The notes under the pieces: model-generated | The model's input: only the letters and a program-made list of their open reading frames with translations | Database searches by the model: none | Told to the model about the DNA's origin: nothing | Translations under genes and position numbers: made by a program | NCBI GenBank assembly: GCA_949358305.1 | Contig: OX442316.1 | Location: forward strand, 16,804,001-16,864,000 | Length of the DNA stretch: 60,000 nt | Direction: 5' to 3' | Source of the DNA: Strigamia acuminata | Taxonomy: Eukaryota > Arthropoda > Chilopoda > Geophilomorpha > Linotaeniidae | Shown here: one piece after another, positions 9,123 through 18,812 of the stretch | How positions within the stretch are numbered: position 1 is the stretch's first letter | Layout: the number at the start of each line of letters is the position of its first letter

Positions 9123-9320
9123 TCAAAATAATTTATCCTCACGATCGAGAAAATACACAACGGCGGCCATTGGCATTAAAAGGATGATAGACATTCTCAG
9201 CACCATAACCGCGGTTTGAAAACCCAATAGTGCCATAATAAAAGTTACCAGCGTGACATTTAGGCAAAATAGCATAGCTAACACTACTGGATATTCCATT
9301 CCGACAAAACGATAGAGTTT
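9123..9320 (-). CDS. terminal exon of a small two-helix membrane protein, unrecognised
   Basis: After an acceptor-like TACACAACAG the minus strand reads KLYRFVGMEYPVVLAMLF and continues for 65 codons to TGA at 9123. Two hydrophobic helices (VVLAMLFCLNVTLVTFIMAL and, after GFQTA, VMVLRMSIILLMPMAAVV) are joined by a short loop. The end is charged, YFLDREDKLF. The in-frame ATG at 9299 alone would give a 58-residue protein. Reading frame, hydrophobicity pattern and the clean charged C-terminus argue for real coding. Upstream exons were not identified. A CAAGATGGCGAC word with an ATG at about 9719 on the same strand could be the start, but no good donor follows it. Confidence 0.5.
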   Translation of the reverse strand, partial: KLYRFVGMEYPVVLAMLFCLNVTLVTFIMALLGFQTAVMVLRMSIILLMPMAAVVYFLDREDKLF

Positions 9321-9339
9321 CTGTTGTGTAAAACATTTG

Positions 9340-10760
9340 ATTAGATGAGTTAAATTGATTGTACGAATTTCTAGCGCGGATTACGATAGTGTATGTCCCA
9401 TCAGATGATATTCAAGAATTTCGACCGGACTTGTTTAGTTGTTTGTAATGTTAATTCGTTCGTTTAGGGCTAGTTGGCGAGATGATCGAATAATAACAAT
9501 GGCGGACGAAGCAGACGATAAGGAATTGTAAAACTTCGTTTCCGATGTATTGTGTGAATTAGACTGCATTTAATGTGAGAAACGGCAAAACTAATTGGAA
9601 ATTAATCGAAACAAATTTGGTATTTCAGAGAATATTCGGACGATCGTCGTGAAGACTATTTTATGACCATTTTATGACCAGAATATCATTGGTTTGGTTC
9701 TCATTGACATGCGTCGCCATCTTGAAATTTCCATCTCTCGAATTGGATTCTAAACAAAATTGGAATAAAAAGGTAATTTTAATTTTTTAAAGCTGGTATT
9801 ATATCATACCGAATAATTCTATAAACTGTAACTATAATTTTTCTATTTTTTATATTCAGATTAAATAAGTTAAAAGTGACATTTATGTGTCACCGGGGTT
9901 AATTAGGATCATGACATTCTGCGAGAGAGCAAATACGGTAATAAAACATAAATATTCTAATGTGAATAACTTAGTTAAGTGCTCAATTTTTCGTTACTTA
10001 GGCGGAACAAAAGCGGATCTTTGGTTTGCTTCAACAGCAGTCGGATTTTCAACGTGGTATTCGTTCTCGGTGATGGAAAGGTGAACGATATGATTGCTTC
10101 AACGATTTGTCACAGATTCGATGCATGTTTTGGAGCCAATTCGACATAGCACGAAGACGAAAACAGCCAACAGAAAAAGGTTAACGACGTGATTGCATCA
10201 ACGATTTAAAACTTTTTTTGGAGTATGTCCGGTATTTGAAACAATAACGCGCCAAGACGATGCAACCATGAAATGATGTGGTTGTGAGGAGTGCTTCCCG
10301 TGGCCAGGAACTAGAAAGTACAAACTACAACGATGATTTAATGAATGGCGCGCGACTAGTGTCGATCTTAGCGCACATGTGCAGCACCAGAAGTGCAAGC
10401 TATTATCCTTGTGCATGAAAACGATGGAACTATTTGATGTAATTTGGTGTTTTAATTGATAATGCTTTTCTTTTTTTCTTTCCTTTGTTTTCAGTGTTTA
10501 GCACTTCAAAGCGGATTTGTTTGAGTGGTAAGTTATATGAAAATTTAAAATGTTTGACAAAAAATATGGGGAATTGAGTGTCACTTTGTTTATTCAGAGT
10601 ATTTGTATTGACATTGGATAATTAAATTATATGTAATTGTACATATGATTTATAAAGATGATGTAGATATCTTTCATTAAGTGTCAAGGCTGAGTGAAAG
10701 TTTTAGTAAAGCAAATTAAAGAGTTTAGTCATCAAAAAATGGTATTAAACCTCTAGTCAT
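9340..10760 (+). other. unresolved region with several splice-like signals
   Basis: No protein is recognised. Candidate plus-strand exon-like pieces bounded by splice-like signals are 9629..9771 (ends AAAAAG|GTAATT), 9861..9935 (ACG|GTAATA), about 10001..10080 (ATGGAAAG|GTGAAC; a frame reading WFASTAVGFSTWYSF) and 10495..10528 (GAGTG|GTAAGT). They do not join into one long frame. A short local duplication is visible around 10082..10210 (AGGTGAACGA / AGGTTAACGA, each followed by CAACGATTT). This may be a non-coding RNA or a small gene I cannot assemble. Confidence 0.3.
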
Positions 10761-10764
10761 GAGA

Positions 10765-12160
10765 ACTCTGTCATTGGAACTGTAACATTAGATGCTGTCC
10801 TGTTGCTATTGACTGCACACTCTTCTGTAATTCCATCATAGGTATTGTCCTGTTGCTAGTCACTGCACATTCCTCTGGAACTTTTATCATTTGGTATTGT
10901 CCTGTTGGTAGTCACTGCATACTTCTGGAGCTCTACCAATAAGTATCGTCCTGTTGTTAGACACTGCGCACCCCTCTGGAAGTCTACCAAAAGGTATTGT
11001 CCTGTTGTTAGACACTGCAAAATTAGAACTTTACCAATAGGTATCGTCCTGCCGCTAGTCGCTGCACACCCCTCTGGAAGTCTACCAATAGGTATCGTCC
11101 TGTCGTTAGACACTGCGTGCCCCTTTGGAAGTCTACTAATAGGTATCGTCCTGTCGTTAGACACTGCGTGCCCCTTTGGAAGTCTACCAAAAGGTATTGT
11201 CCTGTTGTTAGACACTGCAAAATTAGAACTTTACCAATAGGTATCGTCCTGCCGCTAGTCGCTGCACACCCCTCTGGAAGTCTACCAATAGGTATCGTCC
11301 TGTCGTTAGACACTGCGTGCCCCTTTGGAAGTCTACTAATAGGTATCGTCCTGTCGTTAGACACTGCGTGCCCCTTTGGAAGTCTACCAATAGGTATCGT
11401 CCTGTCGTTAGACACTGCGTGCCCCTTTGGAAGTCTACCAATAGGTATCGTCCTGTCGTTAGACACTGCGTGCCCCTTTGGAAGTCTACCAATAGGTATC
11501 GTCCTGTCGTTAGACACTGCGTGCCCCTTTGGAAGTCTACTAATAGGTATCGTCCTGTCGTTAGACACTGCAGAAATAGAACTTTACCAATAGGTTCTGT
11601 CCTGCCGCTAGTCACCGTCTACAGAGGGATGTGCAGCAACTAGCTGCAGGACGATACCTATTGGTGTACCTCCAGAGGGGTGTGCAGTGTCTAACGACAG
11701 GACGATACCTATTGGTAAACTTTCAGAGGGGCGTGCAGTGTCTAACGACAGGACGATACCTATTGGTGTACCTCCAGAGGGGTGTGCAGTGTCTAACGAC
11801 AGGACGATACCTATTGGTATACTTCCAGAGAAGTGCGCGGTGTCTAACGACAGGACGATACCTATTGGTATACTTCCAGAGGGGTGTGCAGCGACTAGCT
11901 GCAGGACGATACCTAAAGGCAGAGCATAGAGACTAGTCACAGGATGATTCCCAATGGTAAAGCAGAGACTAGCCACAGGACGATTCCTAATGGCAGAACA
12001 CAGTAGCCACAGTACGATACCTAAAGCTGAGTAGAGAGAATAGCGAAAGGATGGTAGCTAATGGTAGGAAGCAGTGACTAGCAACCAGACGGTGCCTGAA
12101 TACAACAGATAGACTAAAGTAAGCAGAGAACAAACGGAAAGGACAATACCTCATGATTTG
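10765..12160. repeat. 51-bp satellite in inverted head-to-head arrays
   Basis: The unit is 51 bp (AAGTCTACCAATAGGTATCG, then TCCTGTCGTTAGACACTGCG and TGCCCCTTTGG). From about 10840 to 11600 it runs in one orientation; from about 11630 to 11990 it runs in the opposite one (GCAGTGTCTAACGACAGGAC), so the two arms could pair over several hundred bases. Copies at 11281..11570 are nearly identical, while those at the outer edges (10765..10900 and 12000..12160) are degenerate. A 200-bp higher-order repeat is visible: the 60 bases from 10981 recur from 11181. Because 51 is a multiple of three, repetitive frames are open on both strands; I do not call them genes. Confidence 0.9.
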
Positions 12161-14950
12161 ACATGGGCAGAAAGAAGCAATACTGCAAAGTAGTACATTG
12201 ACAAGAAATACAAAGAAACGTAACAGCACAATACATTGAAATAAAGATAATTTTACACTAGATACAGAACCATTACCACTGATGTCAAACTTAAAAAACT
12301 AAGCCAAAGTAGAAATCTGTACACTTTAAGCCGAAGCCGATAACACAAAGTTAGTTTACATACCGTATTTACTTTAATGAAAAAACATACTCACAAGTCA
12401 GTAGGATCAGAATGATACCCTAATAAAAATTTATAACTACTGGTTAAGGGCAATACTGTAGCCTCACTGTTGATTTTTAAACCACTTGATCGGTTTAGAA
12501 ATAGACTATAAACTGAACAAATGTTTTAAAAATCAATATTTATTGATTTCGTCTTATTTGTAAAGAAAGAACCAGTTTAAAACTATTTTACGTTGATTAG
12601 AAAGTCAGCTCTATATGATTGCATATTAAATAAATAACATTCCTATTTTCCTAAATGGAATGTAAAACATGTAGTACACTTAATCTTCTTAGGTTCCTCT
12701 TGAGACGATGGTGGGTTTGAGTGATAATCTGATAGACTTCTCCTCGAGATCATCTTGTTGGTGGAGTTGATTTAACGCGAAGATGATGACGAGGAGGTTT
12801 TTAGAATTTCAGTTTATAACTTTATTGATAACAATGTCCACCGTGCGTGACACAAACAAGTTCTTATTCTAAATTTTGCATTAACAATAATTTGTAATTT
12901 AAAAAATCAATAAACTTTTAAAATCAAACAGTACAAAATCTTCCCTCTAATGTCTAATCCGGTATTTTCGCTGTAAAAACCTCATTTTCTCGTATAAAAT
13001 CTCAATTACGGTGCAGGGTGGACTGGTGGTGGTCATTTTCATTTTTATGTGACATAGATCGTAAATCCTGCAAATAAATATTTACAATTCCGTTAACTCT
13101 TTATATTTCTTATTTTGCGTCGGAAGTTTGAACTATACTTTTAAAGTATATTTTAAACTTCCGAAGCAAAATAATTGTTGATTGAGAGTCCAATACGTCA
13201 CTTATTATTATATTTTTTTACAGGGCACCATCTGTGGTATTTTCTTTAAAAACTGACCAAATGGGACATTTTTGTATTTGTTTATTCCAGCGAATGAAGT
13301 AAGAAAACAACCACATACGTTACTGTTATCGAACGAAGATGTAGCCAAGAAATTAGCCCAGAAAAATGTAGAATGTAGAAAACCGTCATTACATTCTAAA
13401 AACTTGATATTTTTTCTGCTTTACTTCGAAGGAAACTCGTTCTCGGTGCCTCAATGCAAGTAGAAATTTAGATTAATGGGAAACATTTAATTAAACATAA
13501 TTTTTTTTTCTCCAGATATGAATGGAAGAGTGAAATAAATGAAGACAAATAATCTCTCATGGTACCCCTAGTGATATTTAAAAATTGATTCATTTATTGT
13601 TTTAATAATTCTTATTTTTCATTTTTCCAGATGATTAAAATTCAAACTTCGAGAATCGATAAAATGACGAGTTACGTGAAGTAAGAAAAGTGTGAATTTT
13701 CATGATTTCAAAGAAATGCTCGTTTTCTTTTCGAAATTCACCCGAAGTTTGCAAAGTCATTTCTACTCCAGTAAAGAAGTTATAAAATCTCAAATTCTTT
13801 AGCACGAATAATTTACATTTTTATTTCTAACTATGTCGACAACTCTAGAAAATCCCGTTTATTTCGAAAGATCCGGGAAATAAGCTTACCGGTATTTAAA
13901 CACAAGTACAAATGCAAGCTTTGCCATTTACTTATAATTTTAGGTCCTTCATCGCTCTTTAACCTCTTTTTCTGAAACTAAATTCGAACAAAGGCCAGGA
14001 TACTCGTCGGCAATTCCACACTCCACCACCTAAGTTACTTCCTATTTCAACCTGTGATTGGCTTCATCCATTTTTCTCACATACTTAGTAAACACCTCAT
14101 CATCATGACCAATACTAACTGCAGAATTAAGTTGTGCAAACTTACAGTCAAGATTTGTTACTCACAAGTCAGTTGCATTTCTCACAAGCTATGAACAAAT
14201 TAAATTGGACTATAAGGTGAAGTAGAATACGGTAACCCTCATCTCTAAGCATGATTTAACATAAATAAATTGTTTTCTAATTTATAGTTTTCCCAGTTTT
14301 CTCAGGAGAAGGGCCTATTCTCAGGCTGCGGGGGCCTTAACATTCCAAAGCAAACATTTTTCTTCCGAGCATAAATTTTTTTTGGACATTTGAACAACCG
14401 GAGCCTAAAAAAGGGGCGGCGAAAAGGCCCAACAGACAAGAAATCCGCCTGTGATTTGTGAGTAACATCTTTCTGTAGCTCTGTTTTCAATTTCAGCAAC
14501 ATTGATATACAATAAACTGAAGAGTACGAAAATTTAGAAATGTTTATGCAAACGAAATTCAATGTTTGCTCGTGGCAACTTTGCGAGGTAAAGTTACATC
14601 CATCTTAGAACAAATGTGAGATGCGAATGGACGAGGTATAATATAATCGTAAAAAATAAATGATAGAAAAATAAAATTATCTTTTATAGCATCTCCAACT
14701 GCAATGCAATATCTTTTCTTTTGCTCGCAACTTTCCGTGAACACAGGAAAGAAGGAAGCCATATTTACAAACAGCGTGGACAACAAAAGATGGTACAGTT
14801 TGAAGCATTTTACGTACCATTACAATCGATGAGGTATCTCCTCTTCTCCGTCAATCTTCCTTCCTTCTTTTCTATATTTTACGTTTTCTTCCAGTCATTA
14901 GTTACAAGATTCGGACCAAAATCAGTAATAATGAGTTTACCTAGTAGATC
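12161..14950. other. AT-rich region without a supported gene
   Basis: A hairpin-forming segment at 12740..12796 is listed separately. Small exon-like pieces with good splice sites occur on the plus strand at 13515..13559 and 13632..13681 (acceptors TTTCTCCAG and TTTTTCCAG; the second ends in GTAAGA), but they have no convincing common frame. A GC-richer patch at 14310..14430 (GGGGGCCTTAAC, GGGGCGGCG) looks like an old transposon remnant. Confidence 0.4.
12740..12796. other. imperfect 17-bp hairpin
   Basis: CTCCTCGAGATCATCTT (12740..12756) can pair with AAGATGATGACGAGGAG (12780..12796), 15 of 17 positions, across a 23-nt loop. It is a local GC-rich island in AT-rich DNA. It could be a structured RNA or a foldback remnant; nothing further supports a function. 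Confidence 0.35.
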
Positions 14951-14953
14951 AAG

Positions 14954-16376
14954 ATGGCAGCCACGAGTTCCCGCTATCCCATATTGCATCGCGCGATAGA
15001 TCAGGTTTGTTGCCTAGCAACTGAATGTCTTCAGATTTAACATGTGCAGGTGGCAACAGGAAAGAAAAAGAAACTGATTTCATTTATTCTGATTGATGTT
15101 TGTTTTGTTTACAGTATACAACTGTACGGTAAGGCGAGTCTAGTTACCTCATTGCACTAAGCGTACGCTTTAACGCAACATCGCGCATACTATGGAAACC
15201 CGACGTGATATTTTCCATCGTGATGGACATGACGGAATGCGAGGAATTGTTCGTCGTGTTTGCCCTTTGAAAAAGACCCGGCTTTAAGTGGTGTTGAGGC
15301 TTCTGTCAGTTTAGCACGCATTTAAATGATGCATTCAAAGTTGCGTTGCTTAGCAACTTGCTCGAGATTTCTTTGTTTATAATGTTTATCATCAGATGGC
15401 AGCACGCAGGAATTTGATGTTTTTTCTTGAAATTTCTCTGATTTTTGATTGGTTATTCAAATGCGATTACGGGGCGTTTGATATTTTGCATCTTTATTTT
15501 TTCACTTAGTTTTTCACTAGTTTATTCTCGACTGCGGGCGAAGCGCACGGCGTTCTCTTCTGAGGTTAGTTTACTCGAATTTTAATTTTGAGGTTTTATT
15601 TAGCGTTTTTAGTTTCTTATTTTCGTGTAATTTATTGCTAGACCTTTTTGCGCTTAATTACTTTGCTCGCGTTTTTTAATTTAGTTATTTTTACAGAATT
15701 AGTCATAGTTTTGCATCGTGATACAGAACGCAGCTAACAAGTAAGACGTGGACATTGAATTAGTTTCTACAGCTTTTATTTAATTTTTTATGGATTATAA
15801 TTACCGGTACGTGTTAAATTATTACATTTAGCTGAAACTTTTATTATTTATTTATATATTTTGTATTTTTTTGAAATAAGAACGAAAAACGACGACCGAA
15901 AAGCGACTTGGAGATGATGAATGCACGGAGCGGTAAACGAATTCCACACGATATTTACATTTTTAATTACTATTTTTAAATTTTTATTCATGTTCACATT
16001 TTAATATAATTTTTATATTTTTATACAATTTTTATTATTCATGTCATACTTTTTATATAATTGTTATTCATGTTTATATTTTCGGAATTGTTATGTATTT
16101 TGTTTCAACTGGTAATTTTTGTTTAATAATTTGTCTTCGTTTTAGGTTAGTTTTACATCTGGGAGACATCGTGGGACATTTCTTTGGGCCCGGAGCGTGG
16201 CACACTCTGGGTCCCGGGTGTGGTAAAACGGCGGAGTCTCAAGGGGGATATTTACCCGAGATTATCCTTAAATGGTCCGTTATAACCCGCTTAAACATTT
16301 GATTTGCCATTTATTTTCCTTTTAAGGAAAAATTTGTACAAATTTTATGTAAAGTGTATATTTTTATTTCAATAAA
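14954..16376 (+). CDS. possible small spliced gene, unrecognised, with an in-frame TGA
   Basis: AAGATGGCAGCC (YY1-like, overlapping the ATG at 14954) begins MAATSSRYPILHRAIDQ, then a donor CAG|GTTTGT at 15005. Further exon-like pieces are 15115..15128 (GTTTACAG acceptor, GTAAGG donor), 15697..15740 (TTACAG, GTAAGA), 15881..15932 (GTAAAC) and 16146..16302 (TTTTAG). An AATAAA follows at 16371. The phases of all five join consistently, and the last two exons read KTTTEKRLGDDECTERL into LHLGDIVGHFFGPGAWH and on to a stop. The third piece, however, carries an in-frame TGA. I see no SECIS-like element in the short 3'UTR. This may be a pseudogene, a non-coding RNA or an exon I mis-set. Confidence 0.3.
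15009..15021. promoter_or_regulatory. X-box motif GTTGCCTAGCAAC
   Basis: A perfect palindromic X-box (RFX binding consensus GTNRCC..RGYAAC) just inside the first intron of the putative plus-strand gene starting at 14954. RFX factors drive ciliary genes across animals. A second copy lies 336 bp downstream. Confidence 0.5.
15345..15357. promoter_or_regulatory. X-box motif GTTGCTTAGCAAC
   Basis: The second 13-bp X-box, differing from the first at one base. Two such palindromes within 350 bp are unlikely by chance in AT-rich DNA. Confidence 0.45.
16371..16376 (+). terminator. AATAAA poly(A) signal
   Basis: AATAAA on the plus strand followed by a T-rich stretch, 69 bp after the stop of the putative gene at 14954..16302. 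It supports a plus-strand transcription unit ending here. Confidence 0.45.
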
Positions 16377-16713
16377 GTTTTATTTTCTATAAGCTATGTC
16401 ATTTCTGCAAAAAATTTTCTAAGTCCAAAAATCAATAAGGTGAATCGCTGCCAAATTTTTATAGGTTTGGACTTAGAATTAAAAAGGGGGATGGGTATAC
16501 AGATTGCCCATTTTTATTTGTTTATTGTAAAGTATGTAAATAAAATGCAAAGAGAATTTTAATTAAAAGTATCAATTTATAGTTTTCTTTGTAGTTTTAT
16601 TTAAACTACATAAAGAAACTATAAAAGACAACAAATAAATTTTATTGCACTTTAAAAATAAAAAAAAAAATTACAAAATAAATTTAAGCAAAAATTCTAA
16701 TAAATTAAATTCT

Positions 16714-18030
16714 TCAGCGTTGATTCCACTGGCTGGATTGGCAATAGACGTCTATGGTTGAACCTAAAAAACAGAAAAAACAATTAGTAACTAATAATTA
16801 ATAAACCATATAAAAATAAGAGAAAAGGTCAAAACTAAAATGAAAGCAACAGATTAAACATGCGCACGCCATTTGAAATTAAGTAATGCGCTATATAATG
16901 TAGAGTTAAGATACAGTCGATAGTTTGACAGAAACTACTTACGATAAACCTATTCTTCTATAAAAAAATACACGCTATAGAAAACTAATTAAAGCTTATT
17001 GTACTTTTTAAATTAACAAGGCAGTGTGAAAACAAAACAACTACAATTAAATACAAGCAGAAAGTGTAAAATATAATTTAAAAAAATCGATCTACTCACC
17101 GTAGGAAATCCAAAGCGTGTTCGTCCTCCACCGAGCCGGAACACCGAATGGCGAAAACTCAACTCAAGACAAGTTTAAAAAAAGAATATGCAAAGTAGAA
17201 CTGCCATCAAGGACTAATCTGCATATCCAATCAAAAACTATGGAAAATTCGAGAAGTGTAAGTGTGACAACTTCCTGCCTCTTAAAAACTGCAACCGATT
17301 CGAACGACTCAGATTGGTGCTCAGTTAGTCACTGACACTAGCAACAGAACGGTACTTAATGATAGGGGCGTAGTGACTAGCAACAGGATGATACCTAATG
17401 GTGATTTGCATATTCTTGAGCCCGGTAGAAATGAACTGCACCAAAATAAAATTCTATTTAAATTCGTAAATTTCAATGACAAATATTTATTTTTGCCTAC
17501 ATATACACATTTCAAAACAATAAATAACCCTAATACAGTATTATATAAGGATTTGAAAAATGTACACTACCTGTTAACGTTATTTGGAGGTGAAGAACGA
17601 ACGAGAAACCCGAGCCATTTTTCTAGGAACTACGGTCGGGTTTAACGAGAGCTAATTCAATCAAATTATTAAAAAATTACAATTATAGTAATAATAATAA
17701 TAATAATACGAGAATGTTTAAACTTTCTCATCTAAACTGACGTACACTCTTGGTCGAAAGAAACGGAAAGGAAAAAATAAGTGAAAAGTAGTTATTTACA
17801 AAACTATTGCCCATTTGTTTTGTTTCTTATTCTTTTTTTCTTTTTTTTTTAAAAAAAAAATGACTTCCAAAATGGCGATTAAAAAAATTCTCATTCCAGC
17901 CAAATGCACAAAAAATAGATTTAATTTCAACTCATCCGATATGACACGAAAAAACCTTTCACGAAAATATATTAGCGGTAATTAAATTTAAAACTAACTC
18001 GTGTTTTACTCACCGTCGTATTGTAGTCAT
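16714..18030 (-). CDS. possible spliced microgene on the minus strand
   Basis: Two strong donors occur on the minus strand: ACG|GTGAGT at 18014 (preceded by an ATG at 18030) and ACG|GTGAGT at 17100. A good acceptor (TTCTGTTTTTTAG) ends at 16764. Joining 18030..18014 to an exon ending at 17100 and then to 16763 gives either a 28-residue Arg-rich peptide ending FGFPTVQP, or, in another frame of the last two exons, a peptide ending in SSQWNQR. Neither is recognised. The segment 17330..17403 is a stray satellite-like copy. Splice-site strength is the main support; this could be non-coding. Confidence 0.25.
17330..17403. repeat. dispersed copy of the 51-bp satellite unit
   Basis: Two degenerate units (ACTAGCAACAGAACGGTACT and ACTAGCAACAGGATGATACC, followed by TAATGG/TAATGAT) match the edge variants of the 10.8-12.1 kb array, 5 kb away from it. 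Confidence 0.6.
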
Positions 18031-18119
18031 GGAAAACGGGTATTATTAATTATTATATTGAAATTCAGTATTATTAGTTTGGCCAACAAATTGAGAAAAT
18101 CAGACAAATGAAAATTGCA

Positions 18120-18812
18120 TAGATAATATTGTGTTTATTATTATTTATTATTTATTTTTTATTTTTTTGGTTTTAGAAGTTTGAAATGGGTGTAAATATC
18201 GATTAAAATTCCTTTTCTCTTTTTAAAACGTATTTCTACCGTAAATTTAAACTTGTAGCTAACTTTTTAAATTTCAATATTTAACTAACATACCATACAA
18301 TCACAGATATTTCAATAACATTAAAAAATCGAGTTCAAAAAATGCACACATTTACAATTTGGATGACAAAAAAGTGAATAACCGAGACAAAAAGAATGAA
18401 AATTCGCTAGACACATTTCTTTTTTAAAAATAAACCAAACAAAACTAACGAAACAGAATTTAGACAAGCAGCTAATTATAAACAACGCATCCGCCATTTT
18501 CCAAAATGGCCTCCACTGCACTCCATTCCAATCCATTCCATTCCATTCATTCGAAAGAGAAAGAAAGAAAACAGTGAAAAACGCATCGTTAAACCTGTAC
18601 AAAATAGTGGGCAAATTGTGCGGAGAATAATAAAATTCTCAAGAGCAAATGGCGCATGGAGCAATATATGAAAAGCCCATTGGAATACGCAACGTCGATC
18701 GATCGATTCCTCGTCCATTTGCCTCGTCTAGTCCGTCGGTGCCCGGCCGCTTGCCGCCCGCCTTCCTTCCTTCGTCTCCCTTTAAAAAGTGCGTAGCAAA
18801 AACGAGGATGGT
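18120..18812 (-). other. 3' untranslated region of the adenylyl cyclase gene
   Basis: Between the cyclase stop at 18813 and a cluster of minus-strand AATAAA words (about 18130..18165) there is no other gene. An ATTCC-rich simple repeat lies at about 18518..18550. The extent of the 3'UTR is inferred only from the poly(A)-like words. Confidence 0.4.

Noticed and set aside
10856-11976. Repetitive proteins with 17-residue units in the satellite
   Set aside because: A 51-bp period keeps several frames open on both strands, and there is no start context, splice or domain.
12709-12820. Short minus-strand coding-like stretch (ALNQLHQQDDLEEKS)
   Set aside because: Only 37 codons between stops, no acceptor in front, and it coincides with the hairpin.
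9951-13681. Possible COX20-like small gene on the plus strand from scattered exon-like pieces
   Set aside because: Resemblance limited to a short hydrophobic segment; the pieces cannot be joined into one frame.
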